A stretch of DNA of 64,000 bases from positions 29,001,463 to 29,065,462 of the forward strand of contig NC_058137.1 of the NCBI RefSeq assembly GCF_011075055.1, read 5' to 3'. The translations under genes and the position numbers were made by a program. Source of the DNA: Mangifera indica. Lineage: Eukaryota > Streptophyta > Magnoliopsida > Sapindales > Anacardiaceae. Shown here one piece after another: positions 45,675 through 56,978 of this stretch. The notes below the pieces were generated by a model that did no database searches, had not been told where the DNA came from, and saw only the letters and a list, made by a program, of their open reading frames with translations. Every line of letters begins with the position of its first letter. Position 1 is the stretch's first letter.

Positions 45675-48600
45675 ATGAGCAACAGAAGCAGCAGCCGGAG
45701 CAAGGGTGGCGACGCGGAGGCGTTCAGGGTCACGATCCCGGCCGACTTACGGCCTACCATACAGACAATACGGGAGACCACAGAGAGGCAGCACAGCGAT
45801 GAGGAGATCTACTCTGTTCTTCAGGATTGTTCAATGGATCCTAATGAGACCGCTCAAAAGCTTCTTTATTTAGGTATTTTTATGGAGCTGTTTGTGTTTT
45901 TGCATCAGGGTTTTACATCAATGTAGCTCCTTTATGTTGTTTTGATGGAAAAGTTTGATTGTTTGCATCGGGGTATTGTAAAAAAGTCTCATTTAAAGGA
46001 TACGAGTGAGTTTTACATTGGTGTTTTGTTTGTATTTATTGTGACTAGGTATTGAGCAAAAGCTTCAGTATTTAGCTGTGTATATGTGTTACAAACATGA
46101 TTCTGTGTATGCATTGGGGTTTTACCTATATATGATATGAGTGAATTTTACATCGGTTTTCGTGTAGTAGTGCTATAAATTGATGACCTTTACATCTGGG
46201 CATTGGGCGAAATCTTCGATATTTATCTGTGTATATGGGTTTACAAACATGGGCTTGTGTATGCATTAGGGTTTTACATGAGCATTTGTGAGTTTTTTGT
46301 TGAAGTTTTACATTGTTATTAGCCGTTTGGTTTTGCAAATTGGGGTGCTTTTGTAACCGCATGTTGTGCAGAAGCTTCAATATTGAGCTTGGTGTCACAC
46401 ATTGGTTTTTTTCTGGCAACTGGACTTTGTGCCTAGTTTTAGTATATAGCTCTGTATATATGTTTAAAAACATGGGTTTGTGTTTGCATCCAGGTTTTGG
46501 ATGAATATGAGTTAGTTTGAACCTGGCCTTTTATGTGCTAATGTAAACTGGCTTTTTTCACTACTGGATGCATTGCAAAAGATCCAATGTTAATCTCTTT
46601 ATATGCACTCATAAACATGGGTTTATGTATGCATTAAGGTTTTAACAGATACAAATATCATTGGTGTTTCAAGATTTCTTGCTGCAAATTAGGGTTTTTT
46701 GCAACTGGGGGTATTGTGCAGTTTTTATGAAAATTCTCTTGTTTCTTTCACAGAATGTCTGCTGTTTATGTCTATCTCTTTTTATCAATCAAGATACTCA
46801 CCCTTTTTTGCCTGTCAGATACATTTCATGAGGTGAAAAAGAAACGTGATCGGAAAAAGGAGGTAGATATATTTTCATTTTAATGCAGAATGCCTGCTGT
46901 TTGTGTCTGGCTTCCTTTTTGAATCTGATACTTTCTGCTTCTATGTTTGTGAACCTATTATTTAGTTAGGTAAGTGATGTTAGTTATATTCTGTTCTGTG
47001 TGCTTTCTTGTCTCATCACATTGGCTATTTTGGTGCTTGTATACTGCAGGGACAAGGGATCAGGGGTGGTCGGGGAAACTATTATTCCAGTTATACCCCT
47101 TCTGGTAAGTTTATAATTTCTGAATCAAAGCTCTTTAGTTGTCATGGTTATATTGTATTTCATTTATTTTGGTACCCTTGATAGCACTCTTGAATATAAA
47201 CTACAATAATGGTATGTGCTTTCTACCTTTTCAAGGATGAAATCAATGATGCTATGTTTCATTTGTAATCTAATTTTAGGGGCATTATTTTTTGTGTGTG
47301 GGTTAGATTTTGGCGTATCTTGTTTGAGTCTACAACAATCCTAGCCCTGTCTCGCTTTACTATTTCTGAGAATTTAAATTTCTTCGAGTGTAAACAAAGT
47401 TGTCTTGTGTAATTGTTATCTAGAAATTTATTCCTTACAAATTGCTCTTGTCAGTTGCTGGTGGTGGGAAGAATGCAGCTTCGCGAAGGGAAAATGGGCT
47501 CATAGAGGGAGGCTCAGTTTTACGGAAAATGAAAAATATTCAAGTAACTCATGTGACAAAGTAATTATGTAACCAAACTTCATTATTCTGTGGTCTTTAT
47601 CATTTAAAAGAATTAATTTCTACAATTCCTCTTGAGTAAAAAAGTGTATTGCTTTTTAAAATTTACTTAGTCTCAAATGATTTACAGAGCTTCAACTGCT
47701 GTATCCAATGTTTCTTCAAGTTTATCCAATGGAAGCTTTAGTCATGGACATGGCAATGAATTGTCTGTGGATGGTGTGGTTCCTGAAGCTAAAGATAATA
47801 CTACTATAGCTGCAAAAAAGTTGGAGACTGCACCGTTGCTACCTACACCCACTTTTGCCTCCCTGATTATAGATCACCAAGAAAAGTTCTCATTGAGTTC
47901 TAATCACCTTCCTACCTCTGTCAGTCAAGCATCTGTGTCTGGTGCCCATTCCTTGGCTTCAGATCCTGTACTGGCATCACCAGTGCCTCAGAATCCTGCT
48001 GCTGTGGGCACAATTATGTGTGAAGTAGGGAGCCAACACAAAGCTGCTGACTTGAAGCTTATTAAGGGAAACAAAAACGTTTCCTTGGATTTGGAATCAT
48101 CCAAGAGTGAAAAGGGAGCCTCAAGCACTTCAGATGCTGTCCACAAAAACGAGGATGAAAGTCAATCAGAAGTGGTTAAGATTAAGCTGTCTGAGCCTTT
48201 ACAGTCTTCTTCCTTGTCAACCCAAGACAGTTCTTTGGCTATCAATTCTTCTGACAATGATAGCCAAGCACTGCAGGAGTCTGTTATAATTTCTGAAGGT
48301 ATAGTCCACTTTTACTGTGAAAATAAATAAAAAAGAATAAATTACTTTTCCTTTTCCTTCTGATCAAGTATTTTTCTGTTGAATTATTTTTGGGTCTCTG
48401 GTTTGATTTTGAGTCAATTTTCTGTCTCTGTGGGTAGGGACGGCACTGAGGCATTTGAGTTGGGTAATATTTTCCATGTTCTCCATGATTCTTGTGAGAA
48501 CTTTTCGTTATTTTTATACATGCTGTCTCTTGTTAGTTGCAATAAATAAGGTGGCAATGGTAGCTGTCACAAAAAAGCTAAGAATTGGGAAAGAATCTCA

Positions 48601-51411
48601 TTTTTTTTAACTCTAAATTGCTGTATGGGTTTTCTTTTCCTGCTTTTGGAGTGGCAGAGTGTTCTAAGCATGACCTATGTAGAATTGTATATTTTGGTTG
48701 TAAGTCATTTGTTTTCTTATGGCTTTTTTTACCGTCCAGAGCATAATATATGAGTTTAACCATCTTGGATTAAAAATCTTTTTTCTTTTCTTTCACTTTC
48801 CACTTTCATTATCTGCTTGTGATCTATGACCCATACTATGTTGTTTTATTCTGTTTGGTTTTTGCTTCTAAATTTTGCATCTTTGTTTGCTCATTCTTCT
48901 TTAACAGAGACAGTTAAAGCCAATTCTCAGCTACATCCTGAGTCAGCTGTTTTTGATGGTCAACATGTTACTTTTCCTATTCACTTTAAAGTCTCGAAAG
49001 AAGTGAAAAATGGCTTGACTTTTGGAAGTTTTGATACTTGTTTTGGATCTGTGGCAAAGGATGTCAATGGCACCGGTGTTGAGATTAACTCTATGCCTGC
49101 TGCTGAATCATCTTCTGCAAGTGATGAAATGGCCAGGGAACCTTCTCCTAGGTTGGTCAACCTTGCACTATGTATCTTGCTGATGTTACCCCAAGTTGAT
49201 TTTATCGTTCTTGGATATTGCTAAATGACCATAAATTTTGATATCTAAATACTATAAAAATTGGTTTGAGATATAGTTCATTTTAATGCCTTTTTGCTTG
49301 AAATTGGTTTTAGAAGCAGGTCTTATTCTGTTTCATTCAAGCAACTATATCCTCGACTTATGAGAATAGTTGTCAGTGCTAACCAAATGCATTGTTCAAT
49401 ATATAGTTGATTGTTTGGGACCTTTTGCAGAAGTCGAAGCATATCACCAACTATTCAAGGGGAAACTCTTGATCATCCACAGTCTATGCCATTTGTGGAT
49501 AATGTGCTTCCAACAGTTGGTAATATCCTAACTGGCACAAACCTGAAGGATGAGTTGGAGCAGGAAATGCTCTTGCTTCCAGAAGGCCAAGAGAAGCCTC
49601 CTGTTCAAAGTGTTCCAAACTATGGTCTTGGTTTAATGTTTCCCCCAGCTGTGAGCCAGTCTATACAAATGGAAGGACCTGAGACTCAGGCACATGATGC
49701 TTCTTTAGATATAAACTTTGCTGTAAGGCCCTGTCCTGTTTCTCTATGTGTTTTTATCGACTTTGTTTTTTACATTGATTTATTACTGCATTTTGATTAT
49801 TACATATATTCATTTAAAATTTATTTAGTTATGGTTGATGTATCCTTTGATGCAATAGGGGGAACTGGAATAGCCTTTTTAGGTGTACTTTTTAAAAGGA
49901 AGATGGAAATATTTTGTCTTGATCATGCAATTTGTAAGCTGCGGCCAATGTTAGAATTAGTAGATATGGCATGGTTTAATTTAGACAGATTGTATGGGTG
50001 CTGCATGGCATTAGTTGATGGGGGACTTTGCTAAATGGTAACTATTTTTTATTATCTTCAGGAGCACCTCAGATTGGTGGCAAAGGAGGAATGGTATTGA
50101 TGGGAATTTTATAATAACTGAACTCATTTAATATGTATAGTAACTCAATGAATGCCGTTGCTAATACTTGTATTATGTGATGTTTCTTTTAACACTGTGT
50201 TTTCTATTTAAAGTTTAGCAGATGTAACAATAGTTCAAGGATTGCTTCATTGATTTTCATTTTTCTTCACGTTTTCATGGTTCTGGTATTAAACTTGTTT
50301 TTGGTAGATGTGAATTTTCCTTTTTTTTTTTAAAGAACTTGGAAGGTTATACTAGAAATCATTTGATTTGCTTTATGTTTGCTTCCTATTACCCTACTTA
50401 CTAGAGCTATTATGTGCTTCTGATATTCATTTTATTTAACGTGTAGAATGGAGTTTCTGTGACTCCAAGCTCAAGCCCATCTCCATCTGCTCCAAGCTCT
50501 ATTGCTGCTCCACAGCCTGTTCATCTTTTCAGGCAGACTTATCCAAACTTCTTCCCTTATGGCCAGTACTTGCCACCTTATTATGTGCCACCAATGCATC
50601 AGTTCTTGAGTCCCAATGGGCTACTACAGCAGCCTTCTTCTGGTAATGTATTTCTATCATCAGCAGCAGCAGCTGCTGCTGCTGCCACCTCTCCTGGATT
50701 CAAGTTTCCTCTTTCACAATTCAAGCCAGCAAGTAATGCAGGAAACCCGGCTCATATGGGAATTGCTGCTAGTTATGGTTCATATGGCTCTTCTCCTGTT
50801 GGCTTCAATCCTATTGCTGCTGTGACCCCTGGAAAGTCTACCAATAATGAGGAGCTTACAGCATCTCAGTTGAAAGATAATCAAATCTACACAACAAGGC
50901 CACAGGTGTGTTTCTGCTCCACTTTATGCCTTTGCCTTTTCCATTCATTTCGTCAAGATACTAGTAGCCTGCAATTGCTAAATAATAATCATAATGATGT
51001 TATTTGATTCATTTAAAGACTATCAATTTTTCTCTTTGTCTCCCTTGTCATTTAATTTTAAAATTTATTCAATGAAATAGCTGGAATGCAATACCATTGT
51101 TGTCATTGCAGACTGAAGGTTCAGGTGTTTGGATCCCTACAGCAGGACATGATTTATCTAACATGCAGATCAATCCTCTATACAACCTTGCCCTTCAGGG
51201 ACAGCACATTGCTTTCGCCCCAGCACAAACTGGTCCCAATGCTTTTCCCGGAATATATCAACCAGCACAAACATTAGCCACCCCTGCAATTGTTAATCCA
51301 CTGTTGCAGCAATCTCAAGCTGTGGCTGCAGCTGTTGAAACTATGGCACTCCCATCTGGTGCTTATCAGCAGCCACAGGTTGCACAGCTCAATTGGAATC
51401 CCAGTTACTAA
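45675..51411 (+). CDS. GBF-interacting protein 1-like (DUF1296) protein, about 776 aa
   Basis: Homologue of plant GIP1 and its paralogues, nuclear proteins reported to enhance DNA binding by G-box bZIP factors and to act as co-activators or chaperones. The start is in a strong context (GCCACCATGAG). Exons: 45675..45873, 46819..46862, 47050..47104, 47455..47560, 47688..48298, 48908..49151, 49431..49722, 50073..50093, 50447..50905 and 51112..51411. DUF1296 covers about residues 15-72 (FRVTIPADLRPTIQTIRETT, then KKKRDRKKE). A RGGRGNYYSSYTP patch follows, then a long Ser/Pro/Gln-rich disordered region, and the conserved C-terminal blocks PNFFPYGQYLPPYYVPPMHQF, GKS..NEELTASQLKDNQ and a QLNWNPSY end. 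A nine-alanine run lies in exon 9. The 21-nt exon 8 is the least certain part. The segment before NGVSVTPSS looks shorter than in relatives I know. Confidence 0.9.
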
Positions 51412-52721
51412 TCTAGCAAAACTTCTTACAACAAAATGTGGTTGCTCTGAAGCTCTGGCCGATATTAGTGTAAATATAGTATGCATCCTAGAAGTCCTTG
51501 GTGGAAATACATGTTGCTGACCTTTTAAAATTATGAATTTGACAGGTGCAGGTTATTGTTTTTTCATCTTGTTTTGGACTCATTTCGCCCGCAATTTCGC
51601 TTTGGAAGTGAACTATTTTACTTTCTTCGCCTTTTTGGTTAGACTTGTTAATTCCTTGAGATCTTGTAGAAATTTAAGAGGTCAAATAGAGGTGGGAGTT
51701 ACTAAATTTTCCTTTTTGTTGTCTCACCTGTAAATTAAATTTTGATAGTGAGGGATTTAAGGAAAGTATACTGCTGTAATTGATATATGGGAATTGGCAT
51801 TTATATTTTATATTGAAATTGAAGAATGCAGATCCCTCTTTTTGGTCATTATCTTGAGTGTAACTAGCTATTAATTTCTTGGGTAACTTAAAACTAATGT
51901 GTTCAGAAAATATCTAGTTCTCTCTCCAAGATCCCTGGACAATTAACAGTTACTGAGTATACCGTGCATGGTTAGGGGTGGACGTGATCTAGCTTGGGCC
52001 TAGATTTTCGGCTGTATAATAACTGGATATCGGTGCCTTGCCAGCATTATTGCACCATTATTCTTTTCATCTCTGGTGGTACTGTTTATCAACCAAATAA
52101 GTCAAACTCAATTTTGCAATGATTTAAAAACCGGACTGGCCAGTTTAACTGGTTGAATCAGAAATCAATTTCAAGTCTGGTTTGATTAATATAAAAAATT
52201 GATTTTACTATTGATTCGATCAAACTCAGTCAAAAATTGGGTTTGACTTTTGAATTTTTTTAAATTTTAATTATTTTTTAATAATTTGATTATTTTTTAT
52301 TTTTTTATTATTCTCTGATTGAACTGGACGAATCATAAATCGGTAAAATAATAGATTCGATCACTAGTTTAGTTCTAAAAATATTGTAATTTTGTGATGA
52401 TCACTATAATTTCAAGTTAACTTTCGCTTAGGATTGACTCAGATTAAATCCAACCATGCGTATAATGTTTCCAAGTTTGTGGTTAATTGATCCTCGTGAG
52501 TTTACGAGTTCAAGAAATGTCAATATTAATCATTAGGGATTTTTATTTGTACAAAACCATGCCAATGTAGATCTCAAGCAAGTTGGATGATGGGAGCATC
52601 GTTACACAAGCAAATAATTTTGGTTAAGCAATTGCTCACTAGAATCAAATTTCCTATACCGAGTATAAAAAGTGCATCCTGTTAGAATCTCTCGAGTTGA
52701 AGAGCTTTGTCAACTCTAAAA
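51412..52721. other. 3' flank of the GIP1-like gene and spacer
   Basis: Begins with the probable 3' UTR of the GIP1-like gene. Around 52126-52385 is a possible small inverted-repeat element (TTTAAAAACCGGACTGGCC on the left, AATCGGTAAAATAATAGATTCGATC...TTAGTTCTAAAA on the right) resembling common plant MITE-like sequences with AACCGG-type motifs. No gene. Confidence 0.4.
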
Positions 52722-54796
52722 TCAAACAGTTGCGACACTGGTTTCGTTCGACTCGATTCCTTCTTTAGTATTGGTTTTTGGTTTTTGTGTGGCTACGATT
52801 TGCTTCGGAAGCTGGTTTTCTGAACTTTTCTGAGACTCTTTCAAACTAAGTGATGTGTAAACTCCCATTCCACACACAGATGTAACAGCTCCACAAATGC
52901 TCACAAAACCAGAATCTGAGTTGAGCAGAAAATAGCCTCCAAGCATAATTACACAGGTTTTGAACTGTCCCAAAACAACATGAGCTATTGCAGAAGTTGC
53001 CCTGAACAGAAAGAATCATAAACTCAGACGGCGTAAATGCAAACACGCTCTTCGGAATTTTACTAATGACCTGGTAACGTTTATGATTACCAGGTCTGGT
53101 AGCATAGCAGATACTGCCAAATTGAAGTTGAAGGAATACAGTCTCACCCAAGTGCCAAAGCACCAGACCATTGTAGGAGAAAACCAAGGAGAGCTGATAT
53201 TAGAATTGCAGAAGAGTTGTTAAGATCCCAGTTAAACGACAACACTCCTGGAGGATCCAACCATGGCATCAGAGCCACTAAGAAGAAAACTGTGATGGGA
53301 GTTGTCTTCCACATCAACCTGCAATCAAAATATGTTTATGGATACCTGGAATGATTTTGAGTACTGATCTATGCTAGCGAAAACGCGAGAAATTGTGATT
53401 TATTTACGCTAGGGCAGTCCAGTTGCCATCCTTTTGCAGCTTAGACCACAGGATTTTATTTACAGCACTCGGGATAATCCATGCTATTGAAATAACAGCA
53501 CCAAACAGATTGAACTCTAAATCTGTTACAGTTGCCACTGCCACACCAGCTGAGACAACAAATAGAGCCAAAATCTGTGGAATTGCAAAGGACATGTTAG
53601 AAAGAGCTGAAAAATGATTGAATCTATGAGCTAAATTTTGAGGCAGCTGACCATCTGATAAGAAATGGTTTTGCGAAACAAGATGAACTCAGACACAGCA
53701 ATAGTGGGAGTGACTGCAATTTTAGTCATCTGGTAGAAACCAACACTGCAGAAATCACATTAATGTGAGAAACTCGTATGACCACAACCCAGAAGTTGCT
53801 GTTTAATAGATTAAATTCCTGAATTGAAACAAACCTATTATGCTTTAGGCTAGTATTTGCAAGGCCAGTGGCAAAAGACATGACAACACCAAGAGTAAAT
53901 AGAGATGAGAAGGGAGTAGTTTTGGAGGCAGGGGAGACTGGAAGCAGTGAAGAGGCCTTGAAAATGGCAAGTAGTATCCACGCGACAGTGTAGTGAATTA
54001 AGGTAAGAAAGATTGGGAAGTTAAATCCAACCTTCCCCATCACCTGAAAGCAGGAACATAATTGAGAATGAGATTGAGTGAACCTGCAGACCAATGGCTA
54101 AAATTCAACGCTCATCTGAAGAATTTGAAAGCTACAGAAAGAACTCACAAACTTGTTTGTCAAGATAATTCCAACAGAAACCAGGAAATTAAAGGTCATT
54201 GCCACAACTGGTCCACACAATCTTTGCTGTTGGCGCTTGGCTCCTTCTGCAGATCGAAGGTCATTGTACATAGAACCTCTGAGTTCTTCCAATGCTCGAC
54301 CTGATAGCTCCAGAATGAGAATTAATGAACACATTCAACAGCACAAGACATGACAAATTGTTATTAATCAGCAGGGAAAATTTGCTTCTTCATTTACATG
54401 TACAGCTTCAGAGTAAATATTCTGAAAATTTTTTGATTGAGATGGGGAGTGATTCATGAAAATAGTGTAAAAAATAAAAAAATAACATAACCCCATCATG
54501 GCTTACACATCTTAAGCCAATAATCCACTCAAAAAAGCCAACAAAATTTCATATAAATCAAACTCTTATTGAGTATTATGATTTAAAAGTGAAAGCATAA
54601 TCTGAAACGAGAAAGGAAGCTGACAATCACCCAGAAAACTCAGAACATTCACATTCAAGAACAAGCATTTCAGAAATAACAATGGAGCTTCTAAGATTCA
54701 TTTAAAAAAAAAAAAACCTGTGTCTCCTGCATCACTGTCCTTGCGTTTGATAAACCTTCTGCCATGTTTCCCCAACAAAGCAGCAATCCACCCCAT
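52722..54796 (-). CDS. Nucleotide-sugar or triose-phosphate-type transporter of the DMT superfamily (383 aa)
   Basis: Multipass transporter of the plant nucleotide-sugar/triose-phosphate translocator group, of the subgroup usually named nucleotide-sugar uncharacterized transporter, probably in the Golgi. Exons: 54796..54718, 54300..54149, 54043..53835, 53745..53652, 53574..53408, 53318..53148 and 53001..52722, all GT-AG and in phase. I chose the ATG at 54796 (MGWIAALLGKHGRR) because its frame joins with correct phase to GRALEELRGSMYNDLRS; the ATG at 54765 does not. Eight to ten hydrophobic helices are visible (for example AMTFNFLVSVGIILTN, ILALFVVSAGVAVATV). Conserved family segments are SVGFYQMTKIAVTPTIAVSE, LMWKTTPITVFFLVALMPWLDPPG and ALGATSAI.HVVLGQFKTC. 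The substrate cannot be told from sequence. Confidence 0.9.
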
Positions 54797-56978
54797 TACC
54801 AACCAAAAGAAAAGCTTAGGCTGGTTTCACAGATTACTAAAAACACATTCTTTCATAAACAAAAACGATCTATCACTCCAGAAAATACCATTCCAAACCA
54901 AAAGGAAAGAAATTCGATTATTGTTAAAAATTATGGTGATAAATATGAAGGAAAAGTGTCCAGTTAATTGATAATTATGTTCGATGAATGAAAAAAATAA
55001 TGGGGTATTGGCTAGATGTGTTTAACACTACAGATGGTGTACAAAGACGAGCCACTAAACGATGAGTTGGGTGCCAAATGTCTTGTTTAAGGATTTGGAA
55101 GTACTTTTGAAAAGTGTTTTTTTCTACTTTGTTGCATGTTTTCCTGAGCGGAGAAGTTAAGGACACTTGATGTATTGTTATCTGAAACAGTCAACCCCTC
55201 ATGTTATACTGTTTCTCTTAACAGTTCCTGTGAATTGTAGATGCCAGCCACTATCTACTGTGCTTCAGTACATGATAAGAAACAACTATGCCTAAGAGTA
55301 AGATATACTTCAATTCATAATATGGAAGATATGCTAGATAAGAAGATTTGAAAAATTCACTAAGAAATAATTCATCTATTTTACGATAAACCAAACTATA
55401 AAATAATTTTAACTCCTATTCAAATATTCACCAAGATCAAATAAGATTTAGTTTGAATGAAAAAGAGTAAATATGAGATCAACCTTAAGCAATCAAATCC
55501 AACTCTACCCCGTACAAGTCCCATTAAATAACTACTCAGGGAAACCTAATTTGATTAGATTGCTTATATATTTTTTTTGCTTTGCTAACTAATCTAATAA
55601 ATAGCATGGGCAGTTTATTGTTAGGGGATCGATAAAACCTAAGCAAATGCTACAAAATAAGACAAAAGGAAAGCGAAAAAATGCCTGGACATTGAACATC
55701 TTGCACCAATCAAGTGCTTTTAGCCTTTAGCCCTAAATGTATTTCTTGTGGGTTGGGGCCCTTAAGGGATGGTGGGTTCTGAAGTAAGATGTTATTTGCT
55801 TAACTAATTGGGTAAAGGGTCACATTACGCAGAGAGAGATATGAAGGCTTATCTTCTGAAAGTGATATGCTTCTCAATTCAAGACTCCTCAAAAGCGTCA
55901 CCAGAACAACTTTATTATACGTTGCTCTTCCGCTTCTGTTTCTGGTTCAGTCACTTTCCCAGCATTGAATGTGACCACTACCAAGAACAACCAAGCCCTT
56001 CAGCAATTTGGAAACTACGCATCTTTATATAATGAAATTGTTATAAACTTGTATAATCGTGCACCTCAATTTGAAAGCATGAAAACCATTGCGTTAACCT
56101 GTGTGTGCATTGTGACACAGGGGGATCCATTTTTGTGAACTAATGTTGATTCTATGGCTTGGAAAAAACAAGAGAAAATCTTGTATGTGCACCAACTACT
56201 TTAAAGTTTTTGAGAAATGACATCTGCCACGTTCGTGCACATAATACTTGTATTATGTTTTATATATATGTACACACACACATTATCATGTGCCAAGAAG
56301 GATGGCAGCTACGCATGGAATCATCAAATAACTTAAATTTTCATCCCTGCAAGAGAGAACCCTCTCCTCCCGTGAGAAAAATTTGTCTACCGTTTCCCTT
56401 CCCATCCCTGAAAATTCTTGCATGACTTAATTTCCCCAAGAAGGGAATGCCTTTCCAGCTTTATTAGATTCTGTGATCTAAAATGGGACTGACAAATTTT
56501 ACCCCTGATGATTTGCTCGTCAGATGTAAAAAAATACATGATGACAATGACAAACAATAATTGTCAAAATCTGAAAAAGCCAAAAAATTGCTGGCTTGAA
56601 AACAGAAGTGGAAACCTAAACAAATGAGTGAGTTTGAAACTTTCAAACAACACATCAAGATTAAATTCTTGACTTTTTGATACATTAGTTATAAGTAGTC
56701 ATAATTTAAGATTTCACCTTGGTTCGGCCCTAATGGAGTGATCAGTCTAAAGTAAAAATTTCTCACGAAAAAGTGCAACTCCAAGAAGCCTGAAAAGGGA
56801 GTGGGAGACAGAACATGTGTTTTATGCTTCATACAGTATCCTTCAGATAATACAATCTGAGTATGTGCAATCTAATTAAATTCAAATGTTTCAAAAGGAA
56901 AAAAATAAATCTTATGAGCAATAATTGCCAACAACTGAAAAAAAAAATGGATTTGTTGTAAAGTAGTGGATGGCTTTA
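54797..56978. other. Intergenic, nothing recognised
   Basis: Holds the promoter of the transporter gene (left) and the 3' flank of the CCDC22 homologue (right). Several short open frames, such as 55808 and 56159, have no family features, codon pattern or splice context. A TA/CA-rich simple stretch lies near 56259-56283. Confidence 0.5.

Noticed and set aside
46126..46473. 115-codon minus-strand open frame
   Set aside because: Antisense within intron 1 of the GIP1-like gene, made of imperfect repeats of the intron itself (ACAAACATGGG-type text recurs there).
54718..54765. Alternative start ATG at 54765 for the transporter (MAEGLSNARTVMQETQ)
   Set aside because: Its frame ends in phase 0 at the donor and does not join in phase to GRALEELRG at the regular CTATCAG acceptor, while the ATG at 54796 does.
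55808..56425. Two plus-strand open frames of 74 and 88 codons
   Set aside because: No family features, and composition is like that of the surrounding spacer.
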